Assembly: GCA_902799905.1 (NCBI GenBank)
Contig: CADCCB010000004.1
Location: forward strand, 1-64,000
Length of the DNA stretch: 64,000 nucleotides
Direction of reading: 5' to 3'
From: an uncultured Prevotellaceae bacterium
GTDB lineage: Bacteria > Bacteroidota > Bacteroidia > Bacteroidales > Bacteroidaceae
Shown: one piece after another, positions 50,422-63,040 of the stretch
How the letters are laid out: each line of letters begins with the position of its first letter
Numbering within the stretch: position 1 is the stretch's first letter
Position numbers and translations under genes: made by a program
The notes under the pieces: model-generated
Told to the model about the DNA's origin: nothing
Seen by the model: the letters and a program-made list of their open reading frames with translations, nothing else
Database searches by the model: none

Positions 50422-52194
50422 ATGAAAAAATATTTACCAATAGCAATCTGGCTTGTGGCACTCCTTGCCACAGCGGGAGCCCTGTTGTATCTGGAGTCTG
50501 ACTTCCTGTGGAAAGTGCAGGAGCAGAATCTTTTTCTGAATACATCATTGTTTTTCAACGAACGGATGGTGGTGCCTGGCGGATTCTTGTCGTGGGTAGG
50601 CACGTATCTGACGCAGTTTTTCTACTATCCCTGGCAGGGCGTAATCATGCTCTGTCTGCTATGGCTGCTACTGATGTGGTTGGTGACGCGGGCTTTTCAG
50701 TTGCCTGCTCAGTGGTCGGCTCTGGCATTGGTACCTGTAGGACTGCTGCTGTTGACCATCGTCGACATGGGCTATTGGGTGTATATGCTGAAATTGCAAG
50801 GCCATGTGTTCGTTGGCACACTGGGTGCGTTGGCTGTCGCTGCATTGCTATGGGCCTATAGGGCATTGACAAGTCGCTATTGTCTGCGTCCGCTGTTGAT
50901 AGTAGTCACGGCGGTTCTGGGCTATCCGCTGATGGGTATCTACGGATTGGCTGCAGCGTTGCTCATGGGCATCTGGGCATGGCGGTTGGAGAGTGGGGCA
51001 CTCTGGAAAAAAGCAGGTTATAGTCTGTTGGCTTTGCTTTGTGCTGCTGTCGTACCTCTGATATGCTATCGACTGGTATATTATCAGACCAATTTGGCAA
51101 ATATCTACTATGCCGAACTGCCACTGTACTATGTCACGGAAGAGCATCACGGCTATTATTTGCCCTATTATCTGCTGGCAGCCTTCTTCCTGTTGATGAC
51201 CATACTGCCTGTCAAACCTGTTAAGCCCATCAAGTCCGTAATCATCCAATCTTTGACCTTGGCAGTACTGATTGTGGGCGTTGTCAACTTCTGGTACAGG
51301 GATGAGAACTTCCATCATGAGTTGACCATGCAGCGTTGCATAGAGCAATGCGACTGGGAGGGCGTGATTGCCGAGGCTGCCCAGCAACAGGATGAGCCAA
51401 CCCGTGCCGTGGTAATGATGAGGAACCTGGTTCTGAGCCGGCTGGGACGGCAGGGCGATGAGATGTATCTCTTTGAGAACGGCTCGAAAGCCTATGATGC
51501 TCCCTTTGGCATGCGCCTGATGCTGGTTGTCGGTCCGCAAATCTATTATCAATATGGAATGTTGAACTATAGTTCGCGTCTGAGTACGGAGATGGGCGTG
51601 GAGTTTGGCTGGCGGGTGGATAACTTGAAACTGCTGGCAAAGAGTGCCTTGATCTGCGGCGAAGAGCAGCAGGCACGCAAATATTTGAACTTACTAAAGC
51701 ATACCACCTTCCATGCCGACTGGGCTGAGCAGGCAAGGGCATTGCCTGAATTGAAAGATGTCGGTCGGATGATGCACTATGGGAATAAACTAACTAGCGA
51801 CCAGGGTAATATAGAGAGTTTCCTGATGAAAAGGCTGGCAGAGAGTATCGATACGACAGATGTCTATTTCCAGGAACAGACGTTGCTGGCATCGCTTTGG
51901 ACTAAGGATGTCGATCAGTTCTGGTACCACTTCAACGACTATGTGCGCCTGCATCCTAACGCTCGCATACCTCGTTTCTATCAGGAGGCTGCCTACCTGT
52001 ACTGTATGATAGAGGGCCGTCCGACTGACAGGATGCCTTTCGACGAGAGCGTCAAGCAGTCGTTCGAGAATTTTGCGAAGGTTGCCGAACTCTATAACGA
52101 TGTGGATGTGGAAGTAGCCCGCAAGGCGCTGCAGGCCTATCGCCATTCGTATTACTATGACTATTATCTGATGAGGCAATTGCCAGAGTATTGA
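50422..52194 (+). CDS. DUF6057-family membrane protein
   Basis: 590 aa. About ten hydrophobic helices in the first 310 residues (for example GVIMLCLLWLLLMWLVTRAF), then a soluble, helical, TPR-like C-terminal region (about 310-590; LGRQGDEMYLFENGSKAYD). Length and layout match DUF6057, a Bacteroidetes family of unknown function. The next gene, 3 nt downstream, is its usual partner lipoprotein. Confidence 0.8.
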   Translation: MKKYLPIAIWLVALLATAGALLYLESDFLWKVQEQNLFLNTSLFFNERMVVPGGFLSWVGTYLTQFFYYPWQGVIMLCLLWLLLMWLVTRAFQLPAQWSALALVPVGLLLLTIVDMGYWVYMLKLQGHVFVGTLGALAVAALLWAYRALTSRYCLRPLLIVVTAVLGYPLMGIYGLAAALLMGIWAWRLESGALWKKAGYSLLALLCAAVVPLICYRLVYYQTNLANIYYAELPLYYVTEEHHGYYLPYYLLAAFFLLMTILPVKPVKPIKSVIIQSLTLAVLIVGVVNFWYRDENFHHELTMQRCIEQCDWEGVIAEAAQQQDEPTRAVVMMRNLVLSRLGRQGDEMYLFENGSKAYDAPFGMRLMLVVGPQIYYQYGMLNYSSRLSTEMGVEFGWRVDNLKLLAKSALICGEEQQARKYLNLLKHTTFHADWAEQARALPELKDVGRMMHYGNKLTSDQGNIESFLMKRLAESIDTTDVYFQEQTLLASLWTKDVDQFWYHFNDYVRLHPNARIPRFYQEAAYLYCMIEGRPTDRMPFDESVKQSFENFAKVAELYNDVDVEVARKALQAYRHSYYYDYYLMRQLPEY

Positions 52195-52197
52195 TAG

Positions 52198-53700
52198 ATG
52201 AAAGATATGAAAAGATTCTTCTTCCCTTTGTCCCTTTTCGTTTTTTTACTTTTCGCCTGTAGTCCCAGTGTACCTGAAACTTATAGCGAGAGTGGGGAAC
52301 TGCCAAAGATTTATCCTGACTATGTGGATGTGACCATCCCCGTGAACATAGCACCGCTGACCTTTGAACTGGATGATGACGAGGCCGACGGGATGATTGC
52401 CCGCTACCAGGCAGGTGACGTGGAGGTGGTCTGTGAGGACAAAATGCAGCCTTCAATGGAACAGTGGCATGAGTTGACGGCACAGGGGGGCGACATCAAC
52501 GTAGATGTGTTTGTAAAGTATGGAGAGCAGTGGACTCACCATAAGCCCTTTGCCATCCATCTGACGGAAGACAGTATAGATTCGTATTTGTCGTACAGAC
52601 TGATTCCTGCTTCTTTTGTGAGTTATGAGGCTTTGACCATCAGCCAGCGTTGTCTGGAGAACTATGACGAGAGCGTTATTTATGATAATATGCTTTGTGG
52701 CTTTGAGGTGGAAGGGCAGTGTATAAACTGCCATAACTATCAGCAATGGAATCCTGAAAGGATGCAGTTCCACGCCCGTCAGAAGGACGGTGGCACCATC
52801 ATTGCATACGACGGACAGATAAAGAAGGTGAACATGCGCAACGACTCCATCCTCTCGGCTGGCGTCTATCCTGCCTGGCATCCTTGGCTGAAACTAATCG
52901 TCTATTCTACAGACAAGACCTTTCAGAATTTCCATACCACCAATCCCAATAAGATTGAGGTGTACGATTTGGCCAGCGATATCATCGCCTACGATATTGA
53001 CAGGGGTGAGGTGACTAATCTGGAGAACGACACCACCGAGTTTGAGGTCTTTCCTGCATGGGCGCCCGATGGTCGTACGCTATACTACTGCAGTGCCCAC
53101 TACGAACGGAAAAACTACAACTTGTCGAAAAATACGGAGTTGTTGAGTCGCTGTGAGGAGTTGAAATACAATATCTATAAAAAAAGTTTTGACCCAGAAA
53201 CCAAACAGTTTGGGGAACATGAATTGGTGTTCAACGCCGACACGCTGGGAATGAGTGCCGTGTTGCCGCGCATCTCGCCCGATGGTCGCTGGATGGTCTT
53301 TACAATGTCTGGCTTTGGCTACTTCCATATCTGGCATCATGATGCCGATTTATGGCTGTTGGACCTGCAGACGGGAGAGGCGAAACCATTGGCTATGGTG
53401 AATAGCAATGATACGGAGAGTTATCATACCTGGTCGAGCAGTGGGCGATGGCTAGTGTTCGGCAGTCGCAGGGACGACGGCACCTTCACCAGACCTTTCT
53501 TTGCCCATGTGGATAAGGATGGTAAATGGGGAAAGCCCTTTGAACTGCCACAGAAGGATCCGGACTACAACCGACAACTCCTGCGTAGTTATAATATCCC
53601 AGAGTTTATGCGAGGACCTGTGACGATTGCTCCACAAACCTTTGCCGACATATTGAAAGGTGAGGGGGAACCAGTCGAATACGTGAAACAACTGAGGTGA
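52198..53700 (+). CDS. Lipoprotein with WD40-like (PD40) repeats and a CxxCH motif
   Basis: 500 aa. Lipobox LLFAC (Cys21). CINCH at 175-179 fits the haem-binding CxxCH motif of c-type cytochromes, and the protein belongs to a Bacteroidetes group often annotated as cytochrome c biosynthesis or TolB-like. PD40 propeller pieces follow: EVFPAWAPDGRTLYYCS, ISPDGRWMVFTMS and HTWSSSGRWLVFGSRR. Probably acts in the periplasm or at the surface with the DUF6057 protein. Whether haem is bound cannot be told from sequence. The M at residue 4 is an alternative start. Confidence 0.8.
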   Translation: MKDMKRFFFPLSLFVFLLFACSPSVPETYSESGELPKIYPDYVDVTIPVNIAPLTFELDDDEADGMIARYQAGDVEVVCEDKMQPSMEQWHELTAQGGDINVDVFVKYGEQWTHHKPFAIHLTEDSIDSYLSYRLIPASFVSYEALTISQRCLENYDESVIYDNMLCGFEVEGQCINCHNYQQWNPERMQFHARQKDGGTIIAYDGQIKKVNMRNDSILSAGVYPAWHPWLKLIVYSTDKTFQNFHTTNPNKIEVYDLASDIIAYDIDRGEVTNLENDTTEFEVFPAWAPDGRTLYYCSAHYERKNYNLSKNTELLSRCEELKYNIYKKSFDPETKQFGEHELVFNADTLGMSAVLPRISPDGRWMVFTMSGFGYFHIWHHDADLWLLDLQTGEAKPLAMVNSNDTESYHTWSSSGRWLVFGSRRDDGTFTRPFFAHVDKDGKWGKPFELPQKDPDYNRQLLRSYNIPEFMRGPVTIAPQTFADILKGEGEPVEYVKQLR

Positions 53701-53786
53701 CTCAGGATAATAAAGCGGATGGGTTAAATCGTATTAATATTGTAAGAAAAAGGTTGTAAGATAGTCGGCATATCGGAAAAAATGAG

Positions 53787-53794
53787 TATCTTTG
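53787..53794 (+). promoter_or_regulatory. -7 box of guaB
   Basis: TATCTTTG, 29 nt before the ATG at 53824. No clear TTTG 20 nt upstream. Confidence 0.6.
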
Positions 53795-53811
53795 CACGCA
53801 ATAAAATTTAA

Positions 53812-55305
<1,494 letters not shown>

Positions 55306-55309
55306 GCAG

Positions 55310-56752
55310 ATGAGAATAATGATGTTTTGCGCGGCATTGCTGACAAGTGCTGCCGCTAGTGCACAATCCGATCCTGTCATCATGACTGTGAATGGTGAGC
55401 CGGTGCTGAAGTCGGAGTTCGAGTATTCGTATAACAAGAATAACTCGGAGGGCGTGATAGACAAGAAAACGGTGAAGGAGTACGTTGACCTCTTTGTCAA
55501 CTATAAGTTGAAGGTGGCTGCTGCACTTGATGCTAAATACGACACTCTACAGTCGTTCAAGGATGAGTTCGCCATGTATCGTGACCAGCAGGTCAAGCCT
55601 ATGCTCGTGACTAATGAGGATGTGGAGGCTGAGGCTCGGAAGATATATGATCAGACGGTGGAACAGATTGGACCGGACGGACTGATTCAGACGGCTCACA
55701 TACTGATTCGTGCTAATCAGCAGGCTACACAGGCAGAGTGGGATGCTGCCAAGGTGCGCATAGACTCTGTATATAAGGCATTGAAGGCAGGTGCTGACTT
55801 TGCAGAGTTGGCTACTAAAGTGTCGCAGGACCCAGGTTCTGCCCGTCAGGGAGGGCTGTTGCCTTTCTTACAGCGTGGCCAGTTGGTGAAGGAGTATGAA
55901 GATGCTGCCTTCGCCCTGAAACCGGGAGAGATGTCTGGTGTCGTTCAGTCGCCTTATGGCTATCATATCATCCTGATGAAGGAGCGTAAGATGCTGGAGC
56001 CCTTTGAGTTTCATCATGATGCCATCCTCCGTTTCATCGAACAGCAGAATATGCGTGAACAGATTGCTGACCAGAAGGTGAAAAAACTGGTAGAGCAGTC
56101 TAACGGTTCACTGACGGAATCCCGTCTGATGGAACAGAAGGCCGATGAACTGTCGAGCAACGACCTTGAATTAAAATATCTCATCCGTGAGTACCATGAT
56201 GGTTTGTTGCTTTATGAGATCAGTAACCGCCTAGTGTGGGATAAGGCATCAAAGGATGAGGCAGGATTGGCAAATTTCTTCAAGAAGAACAAGAAGAAGT
56301 ATGCTTGGGATGAGCCTCGTTTTAAAGGTATGGCTTATCATGTGAAGGAGCAAGGACAAGTGAAGGCTGTGGCTAACTGTGTCAAGAAACTCTCGTTTGA
56401 CAAGTGGGCTGAGGCTCTGCGCACGACATTCAATGGCGATTCTATCATCCGAATCCGTGTTGAGAAGGGCATCTTCAAGAAGGGTGACAATGCTGTGATT
56501 GACAGCATCATTTTCAAGAAAGATACCACGGTGAACCATTTGAGAGATTATCCAATAGATGCTGCCTATGGCAAACTGCTGAAGAAAGGGCCGGAGGACT
56601 ATACAGATGTGCGTGCCTTGGTGGTGGCTGACTATCAGGAGCAATTGGAGAAAGAGTGGGTGGCCGATCTGCGTCGCAAGTATACCTGGGAAGTTGATGA
56701 GGAGGTGCTGAAAACTGTCAGTGAAGGCTCTTCAAATCCCAATGGCAAATGA
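55310..56752 (+). CDS. Periplasmic peptidylprolyl isomerase (parvulin type)
   Basis: 480 aa from ATG 55310, 4 nt after guaB; an in-frame upstream ATG lies within guaB. Signal peptide MRIMMFCAALLTSAAASAQ, a SurA/PrsA-like N-terminal domain, one PpiC rotamase domain at about 125-230 (AHILIRANQ, SQDPGSARQGGLLPF, GYHIILMKER) and a divergent C-terminal half (rotamase 2 position) with no clear active site. Folds outer-membrane proteins; the next gene is its paralogue. Confidence 0.9.
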   Translation: MRIMMFCAALLTSAAASAQSDPVIMTVNGEPVLKSEFEYSYNKNNSEGVIDKKTVKEYVDLFVNYKLKVAAALDAKYDTLQSFKDEFAMYRDQQVKPMLVTNEDVEAEARKIYDQTVEQIGPDGLIQTAHILIRANQQATQAEWDAAKVRIDSVYKALKAGADFAELATKVSQDPGSARQGGLLPFLQRGQLVKEYEDAAFALKPGEMSGVVQSPYGYHIILMKERKMLEPFEFHHDAILRFIEQQNMREQIADQKVKKLVEQSNGSLTESRLMEQKADELSSNDLELKYLIREYHDGLLLYEISNRLVWDKASKDEAGLANFFKKNKKKYAWDEPRFKGMAYHVKEQGQVKAVANCVKKLSFDKWAEALRTTFNGDSIIRIRVEKGIFKKGDNAVIDSIIFKKDTTVNHLRDYPIDAAYGKLLKKGPEDYTDVRALVVADYQEQLEKEWVADLRRKYTWEVDEEVLKTVSEGSSNPNGK

Positions 56753-58170
56753 TAATGAAAGATGATAAAATGAAGAAAACAACTTTATTATTTATTCTTT
56801 GTCATTTGTTGTTTGCCCCCGTTGGGGTGCTGGCACAGAGTGTCGTTGACGAAGTGGTCTGGGTTGTCGGTGATGAGCCTATCCTGAGAAGTGATGTGGA
56901 GGTTACCCGCATTCAGGCTGCGATGGAAGGTGTGAAGTGGTCTGGTAATCCTGACTGTGCCATTCCTGAACAATTGGCAGTGCAGAAACTCTTTCTGCAC
57001 CAGGCTGCATTGGACAGTATTGAGGTGTCAGAGTCAGAGGTGTTGTCGGCTATTGAACAGCGTATCGATTACATGACTCAGCAAATAGGATCGCGCGAGA
57101 AACTGGAGGAATACAGGAAACAGAGTATCAGCCAGATTCGGCAGTCGATGCATGATGACCTGCGTGATCAGATGATGATTCAGCGCATGAAGGAGAGTTT
57201 AGTGAAGGATATCACTGTGACTCCTGCTGAGGTGCGTCGTTTCTTCAAGGATCTGCCAGAAGACAGCATTCCCTATGTTCCCACAGAGGTGGAGGTACAA
57301 ATCATATCGCAGACCCCTAAAGTGTCTGTCGAAGAGTTGAATCGCGTGAAGGACGAACTGCGTGAATATACTGATCGCGTGAATCGTGGCGAGACCTCGT
57401 TTCAGACGCTTGCTCGTATGTACTCGGAAGATCCTGGTTCGCGTCGTCAGGGTGGTGAACTGGACTATACGGGTCGTAGCACACTTGATCCCGCCTTCGC
57501 CGCTGTGGCCTTTAACCTGACGGATCCGAAGAAGATTTCGAAGATTGTTGAGTCAGAATTTGGTTTTCATATTATACAGTTAGTCGACAAACGTGGTGAC
57601 AAGGTAAAGGTGCGTCATATATTGCGTAAACCTGTGGTGAGTGATTCTGCCATTAATGTCTCTCTTTTACGACTTGACACTATTGCTGATGCCATTCGTG
57701 CCAATGTGGTACCAGAAATGTTGCGAAGCCAACTTTTAACGGTACCAGACAATTTCTCGTTTGAGGATGCCGTTGCTGTTTATTCAGATGATAAGGACAC
57801 TCGCAATAACAAGGGCCTGATGGCTAATCGTTCTGAACGAGGACAGACCTCGCGCTTCCAGTTGCAGGATTTGCCTCCTGAAGTGGCTAAGGTTGTGGAC
57901 ACCCTGCAGGTGGGACAAGTATCGAAAGCGTTTTCGATGATTAACGAACGTGGCAAGACCGTATGTGTCATTGCCAAACTGAAGAGCCGGACGGAAGGCC
58001 ATAAGGCCACCATCACTGAGGATTTTCAGGTAATGAAGGATGTGGTGTTGGCAAAACGACGTGAGAAGAAACTCCACGACTGGGTAGTTGGAAAGATAAA
58101 AAGCACCTATGTCAGGATTGGGGATGAATATCGCGATTGTACTTTTGAATACGAAGGGTGGATACGCTAG
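56749..58170 (+). CDS. surA: SurA-like periplasmic chaperone / PPIase
   Basis: 473 aa. Starts at ATG 56749 (sharing ATGA with the previous gene), 56755 or 56770; the last gives the cleanest signal peptide (MKKTTLLFILCHLLFAPVGV). A SurA_N domain (VVDEVVWVVGDEPILRSDV) and a PpiC domain (YSEDPGSRRQGGELDYTG, FGFHIIQLVDKRG) are followed by a second, weaker one (VRHILRKP onward). Probably delivers beta-barrel proteins. Confidence 0.9.
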   Translation: MIMKDDKMKKTTLLFILCHLLFAPVGVLAQSVVDEVVWVVGDEPILRSDVEVTRIQAAMEGVKWSGNPDCAIPEQLAVQKLFLHQAALDSIEVSESEVLSAIEQRIDYMTQQIGSREKLEEYRKQSISQIRQSMHDDLRDQMMIQRMKESLVKDITVTPAEVRRFFKDLPEDSIPYVPTEVEVQIISQTPKVSVEELNRVKDELREYTDRVNRGETSFQTLARMYSEDPGSRRQGGELDYTGRSTLDPAFAAVAFNLTDPKKISKIVESEFGFHIIQLVDKRGDKVKVRHILRKPVVSDSAINVSLLRLDTIADAIRANVVPEMLRSQLLTVPDNFSFEDAVAVYSDDKDTRNNKGLMANRSERGQTSRFQLQDLPPEVAKVVDTLQVGQVSKAFSMINERGKTVCVIAKLKSRTEGHKATITEDFQVMKDVVLAKRREKKLHDWVVGKIKSTYVRIGDEYRDCTFEYEGWIR

Positions 58171-58185
58171 ACTCGGTATTGATAA

Positions 58186-59871
58186 TTGAATATTAGAAGT
58201 TCGATAATAGGACAGGGACGCAGAAGCATCGTAATGGTGCTTCTGTGTGTGCTTTGTCTTGCAGTATCAGCAGTGTTGCCATCGTCTCCGGCTAAGTCCA
58301 AGAAGGCTGGGGATAGTAAGCGTGTCTACCTGATTCATTCTGATGAACTGACCTATGACCGCTGGCGTAACAATGGTGCCCAGGTGTTGCGGGGGCATGT
58401 GCAGTTCGAACATGATGGTGCCCGTCTCTATTGTGACAGTGCTAACTATTTTGAACCCAGCAACTCGTTTGAGGCTTGGGGTAATGTGAAAATGGTACAA
58501 GGTGACACATTGTCATTAACCAGCGACTATGGCTACTATGATGGTAATGACAAGACACTGGAGGCCAAGACCTTTACCGCAGGGAAACAGGTAGTGTTGA
58601 AAAACCGCACGACAACACTCTATACCGACACGCTTCATTTCGACCGCCTTGACAATCTGGGCTACTATGATGATGGCGGAAAACTGGTGGATAAGACGAC
58701 AACACTGACCTCTATTCACGGTGAGTACCATACTGATACTAAGGATGCCTTCTTCATGGACGAAGTGGTGATGGTAGATGTGAACTTCAACCTTACTACC
58801 GACACGTTGATCTATAACACTCAGACCAAACTGGCACATATAGTTGGACCGTCGGATATCGTCTCAGGCAAGAGCCATATCTATTCAGAGCAGGGTTATT
58901 ATAATACAGTCAGCGAGCAGGCCGAACTGCTGAACAGATCGAAGTTTGATAATGAAGGGAGGACTCTGGTTGGTGATAGCATCTGGTATGATGGATTGAG
59001 TAGTATCAGTGAGGCTTTTGGGAATGTGGTTTATCAGGATTCTGTTAACCGTAATGGGTTTTCCGGTAACTATGGCTATTACAATGATGTTACAGGCTAT
59101 GCGATGTGTACTGATAGTGCTATGGCTGTGGATTTCTCACAGCGTGATACACTTTTTATGCATGCCGATACTTTCAAGGTTTTTACTTATAATATAGAGA
59201 CGGATTCGGTTTATCGTGTTATACACGCGTATAATAAGGTACGCGCGTATAGGACAGACCTTCAGGCTGTGTGTGACTCGCTGGTCTACAACACACAGGA
59301 CTCGTGTATGACATTGTATCGTGATCCTATCGTATGGAATTTGGAGCAACAGTTGCTTGGTGAGGAGATTAAGGTCTTTATGAAGGACTCAGTTATCGAC
59401 CATGCCCATGTGATCAATCAGGCTTTCTCGATAGAGAAACTTCGTGAAGACAAAGCCTACAATCAGGTGTCATCGCAGGAGATGTTTGCCTTCTTCGAGA
59501 AAGGAGAGATGCATGAGGCCAGGGCAGTAGGTAATGTTCAGGTAGTCTTTTATCCTGAGGATGACTCCGATAGTTCCTATGTCGGACTGATTAGTATGAC
59601 TACGGAACAACTGAAGATGTTCTTTGACAAGCGTAAACTGGACTATGTCTGGGCTCCTGCTCCGGAGGGTAGGATGTTCCCGATGTCGCAGATACCTCCA
59701 GAGAAACGATACTTGGAGGGCTTTCAGTGGTTTGATTATGTGCGGCCTATATCGAAGCAGGACATTTTCAACTGGCGTCCAAAGGCTGCAGGAACAGAAC
59801 TGAAGAGCCAGCGCAAGCGTGGCAATGGGACGGCTCGTAAAGAGGCAATGATTGTTGATAGAGAACGATGA
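58186..59871 (+). CDS. OstA/LptA-like LPS transport protein
   Basis: 561 aa. Beta-jelly-roll repeats of the OstA_N type: [57 protein letters not shown]. The protein is longer than E. coli LptA, as usual for Bacteroidetes. The start is most likely TTG (58186-58188), since the resulting [14 protein letters not shown] gives the basic n-region of a signal peptide, while the first ATG (58234) lies inside its hydrophobic core. The last codons overlap mutL by ATGA. Confidence 0.8.
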   Translation: MNIRSSIIGQGRRSIVMVLLCVLCLAVSAVLPSSPAKSKKAGDSKRVYLIHSDELTYDRWRNNGAQVLRGHVQFEHDGARLYCDSANYFEPSNSFEAWGNVKMVQGDTLSLTSDYGYYDGNDKTLEAKTFTAGKQVVLKNRTTTLYTDTLHFDRLDNLGYYDDGGKLVDKTTTLTSIHGEYHTDTKDAFFMDEVVMVDVNFNLTTDTLIYNTQTKLAHIVGPSDIVSGKSHIYSEQGYYNTVSEQAELLNRSKFDNEGRTLVGDSIWYDGLSSISEAFGNVVYQDSVNRNGFSGNYGYYNDVTGYAMCTDSAMAVDFSQRDTLFMHADTFKVFTYNIETDSVYRVIHAYNKVRAYRTDLQAVCDSLVYNTQDSCMTLYRDPIVWNLEQQLLGEEIKVFMKDSVIDHAHVINQAFSIEKLREDKAYNQVSSQEMFAFFEKGEMHEARAVGNVQVVFYPEDDSDSSYVGLISMTTEQLKMFFDKRKLDYVWAPAPEGRMFPMSQIPPEKRYLEGFQWFDYVRPISKQDIFNWRPKAAGTELKSQRKRGNGTARKEAMIVDRER

Positions 59872-61715
59872 GTGATGTAATTCAATTGCTACCGGATTCG
59901 GTGGCCAATCAGATAGCAGCAGGAGAGGTTATCCAGCGTCCTGCCTCTGTAATTAAGGAACTGGTGGAGAATTCTGTTGATGCCGGTGCTAAGACTATCA
60001 AGGTTGTAGTGGTAGATGCTGGCAGAACCTCACTGCAGGTCATTGATGACGGCTGCGGAATGTCGGAAACAGATGCACGCCTGGCTTTCGAACGTCATGC
60101 TACTTCTAAGATCCGTCAGGCTTCTGATCTCTTTACCTTACATACCATGGGCTTTCGTGGCGAGGCCCTTCCGTCGATAGCAGCAGTGGCTCAGGTTGAA
60201 CTGACTACAAGGATGGCAACGGACGATATCGGCTCCCGACTGACCATTCACGGTTCGAAAGTTGTGAGTCAGGAACCTGTAGCATGTCCGGTAGGCTGTA
60301 ACATTAAGGTTGACAATCTCTTCTTCAATGTGCCGGCACGTCGTAAGTTCCTAAAGTCAAACGCTACCGAATTGAATAATATACTTACGGCTTTTGAACG
60401 AATCGTATTAGTATATCCGGACATTTCTTTTATGTTCTATAGTAACGGCCAGGAACTGATGAATCTAAAAGCGGGGACGCTTCGACAGCGTATCGTTGAT
60501 GTATTTGGTAAGAGACTCAATCAGGATCTGTTGCCGCTAGAGGTGGAGACTGCCATCTGTAAGGTGACTGGATTTGTAGGTAAGCCGGAATCTGCCCGAA
60601 AGAAAAGTGGCGTGGACTTCTTCTTTGTGAATGGGCGCTATATGAAGCATCCCTATTTTCATAAGGCCGTGGTTGGTGCCTATGAGCGATTGGTGCCTGT
60701 CGGCATGCAAGTCCCCTATTTCATATATTTCCAGGTGAACCCTTCCGATATTGATGTCAATATACATCCGACCAAGACGGAAATCAAGTTTGAGAACGAA
60801 CAGGGCATCTGGCAAATCCTGTCTGCAGCCGTAAAGGATGCTATTGGCAAGTTCTGTGATGTGCCAACCATCAACTTTGATACAGAAGGTAAACCTGATA
60901 TTCCTGTCTTCGACCCACAGCGTGATGCTGTCCAGATGCCTCACGTGCATTATAATCCTGGCTATAATCCTTTCAATTCAGACCATACAGCCAAGACGGA
61001 GCACAGTAGTACCGATATGCAGTTCCGTAAGCAGCGGGTGCCGACAGACTGGCAGCAACTCTATGAGCAGCAGCCGATGCCGATAGAGTATCAAGAACAG
61101 CCGCTTTTCAATGATAATGCTTCGGCCATGTCAGAACAACTGTTACAGGAGAAATCGCCCGTACATTATCAATATAAGGGACGGTACATTATGACAACGG
61201 TTAAGTCGGGCCTGATGATTATTGATCAGCATCGTGCAGACATCCGTATCAGATATGAGCGGTATCTCACGATGATGGAGCAGAAACAGGCCAGTACACA
61301 GAAGGTGCTCTTCCCTGAGGTTCTTCAGTTGTCGGCATCTGACAATGTGATGATGCAGCACTTCCTGCCAGAGATGTCTGTCATGGGATTCGATTTGAGT
61401 GATCTTGGAGGTGGTAACTATGCCATCAATGGCGTACCAGCCGGCAGCGAGGGACTAGATCCCGTTGCTTTGGTACGACGTATCTTGACCGACTCGTCCG
61501 AGCAGGGTAGGGGTGTGAATAGTGAATTGCAATCGAGATTGGCTCTGAGCCTAGCACGTCATACGGCCATCGAATATGGACAAGTGCTGTCTAATGAGGA
61601 AATGGAGCATATTGTAAATGAACTCTTTGCCTGCAAGAATGTCAATTATACCCCTGATGGCAAAGATATCTTATGTATTTTACCACAGCGGGATATAGAA
61701 CAAATGTTAGGCTGA
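59868..61715 (+). CDS. mutL: DNA mismatch repair protein MutL
   Basis: 615 aa. GHKL ATPase motifs: ENSVDAG (34-40), DDGCGM (60-65), MGFRGEAL (94-101). The C-terminal dimerisation region has [12 protein letters not shown] (from 453), which corresponds to the endonuclease motif DQHAxxExxxxE but lacks the Ala and first Glu; this variant is, from memory, usual in Bacteroidetes MutL. Starts in the OstA stop. Confidence 0.95.
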   Translation: MSDVIQLLPDSVANQIAAGEVIQRPASVIKELVENSVDAGAKTIKVVVVDAGRTSLQVIDDGCGMSETDARLAFERHATSKIRQASDLFTLHTMGFRGEALPSIAAVAQVELTTRMATDDIGSRLTIHGSKVVSQEPVACPVGCNIKVDNLFFNVPARRKFLKSNATELNNILTAFERIVLVYPDISFMFYSNGQELMNLKAGTLRQRIVDVFGKRLNQDLLPLEVETAICKVTGFVGKPESARKKSGVDFFFVNGRYMKHPYFHKAVVGAYERLVPVGMQVPYFIYFQVNPSDIDVNIHPTKTEIKFENEQGIWQILSAAVKDAIGKFCDVPTINFDTEGKPDIPVFDPQRDAVQMPHVHYNPGYNPFNSDHTAKTEHSSTDMQFRKQRVPTDWQQLYEQQPMPIEYQEQPLFNDNASAMSEQLLQEKSPVHYQYKGRYIMTTVKSGLMIIDQHRADIRIRYERYLTMMEQKQASTQKVLFPEVLQLSASDNVMMQHFLPEMSVMGFDLSDLGGGNYAINGVPAGSEGLDPVALVRRILTDSSEQGRGVNSELQSRLALSLARHTAIEYGQVLSNEEMEHIVNELFACKNVNYTPDGKDILCILPQRDIEQMLG

Positions 61716-61826
61716 AAATGATTGCTTTTGTTAAAAAACTATCCAGAAAGGTATTGTTTTAAAACTTTTTAACAGTATTAACGCATTTTCTTATCTAGTT
61801 TTGTTGCAGGTTTAAATATTTTTACC

Positions 61827-61834
61827 TACTTTTG
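61827..61834 (+). promoter_or_regulatory. -7 box of the OmpA-type gene
   Basis: TACTTTTG, 45 nt before the ATG. Upstream TTTG (61800-61803) is 23 nt away. Confidence 0.55.
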
Positions 61835-61879
61835 CACCAAATTTTGAAATAATGTTATTGTTTTATTAATAAGAATTGT

Positions 61880-63016
61880 ATGAAAAAGTTTTTAATGATG
61901 CTGGCTTTTGCCGGCGTTTCTGTGGCTGGAATGGCACAGACGGAACTGACTGAAAAGTACAGCGTTGCTACGAACTCATTCTGGAGCAACTGGTTTATTC
62001 AGGCAAATGTTGTTGGTACCTCTTTCTTCGACAATGGCGAGAAGTGGTCAAGCCCCTTCAAGGGCTATCGCACGAATCTTGGTGCTTCAGTTGCTATCGG
62101 TAAGTGGTTTACACCAGGTATCGGTCTGCGTACGAAAGTAAATGGTATTTGGGGACGTTCTATCATTTCTGAGGACAAGTCGACCAATGCCATTAAGTAT
62201 TGGAATGCACAGGAGCAGGTTTTGTTCAATCTTAGCAATCTGTTCTGTGGCTATAGCGAGACTCGCGTTTGGAACATTATTCCTTTTGTCGGCGTAGGTG
62301 TTCTGCGTAACTGCAGTGCCAATGAGTATTGCCATGGTGCAAGCCTTGGTTTGCTGAATACTTGGAAAATCTCTCGTAAAGTTGCTGTGAACTTTGAACT
62401 TGGCTTGAACATCCTTGATGATGATATGGAGGGAACAACTACTGGTCATCAAAATTATGGCTATAATTTTAACTCCACAGATCGTCACATCAATGCTGAG
62501 TTGGGTCTGACCTTCAATCTTGGTAAGGCTACTTGGAACAAAGTTCCCGATGTGGATGCTATCAATGCTATGTACCAGAACCAGATCGATGCTCTCAACG
62601 CTCAACTTAATGATGCTAATGCAGAGAACGAGCGTCTGAATAACCTGATCAAGAACCACAAGTGTCCCGAAGGTAAGACTGTTACCGTCAAGGAGGTTGC
62701 TGCTGCTCCCGTATCAGTGTTCTTCAATTTGGGTAGCGCTAAGGTTGCTTCTAGGAAGGATATCGTGAATGTTCAGGCTCTTGCTGATGTTGCCAAGGCT
62801 AATGGCAAGACCATCGTTGTCACAGGTTATGCTGATAGCAAGACTGGTAGCGCAAACTTCAACCAGACTCTGTCTCAGAAGCGTGCTGAGACCGTTAAGA
62901 ACGAACTCGTTAATATGGGTGTTGCAGAGGATAAGATTGAGGTGAAGGCTGCTGGTGGTGTGAACGATATCAATCCGTTCTCTTACAACCGTCGTGCTAC
63001 TGTTGAGATTAAGTAA
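61880..63016 (+). CDS. OmpA-family outer-membrane protein
   Basis: 378 aa. Signal peptide MKKFLMMLAFAGVSVAGMAQ, an N-terminal eight-strand type barrel (about 30-225), a short coiled coil at about 228-258 (MYQNQIDALNAQLNDANAEN) and a C-terminal OmpA peptidoglycan-binding domain (about 275-378; TGYADSKTGSANFNQTLSQK, YNRRATVEIK). Anchors the outer membrane to the wall, probably abundant. Confidence 0.93.
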   Translation: MKKFLMMLAFAGVSVAGMAQTELTEKYSVATNSFWSNWFIQANVVGTSFFDNGEKWSSPFKGYRTNLGASVAIGKWFTPGIGLRTKVNGIWGRSIISEDKSTNAIKYWNAQEQVLFNLSNLFCGYSETRVWNIIPFVGVGVLRNCSANEYCHGASLGLLNTWKISRKVAVNFELGLNILDDDMEGTTTGHQNYGYNFNSTDRHINAELGLTFNLGKATWNKVPDVDAINAMYQNQIDALNAQLNDANAENERLNNLIKNHKCPEGKTVTVKEVAAAPVSVFFNLGSAKVASRKDIVNVQALADVAKANGKTIVVTGYADSKTGSANFNQTLSQKRAETVKNELVNMGVAEDKIEVKAAGGVNDINPFSYNRRATVEIK

Positions 63017-63040
63017 ATTAGATATAATCGATAAAGAAAA

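Noticed and set aside
59868-61715. Altered endonuclease motif in MutL as a sign of loss of function
   Set aside because: The DQHR variant is, as far as I recall, usual in Bacteroidetes MutL, so it is not specific to this genome.
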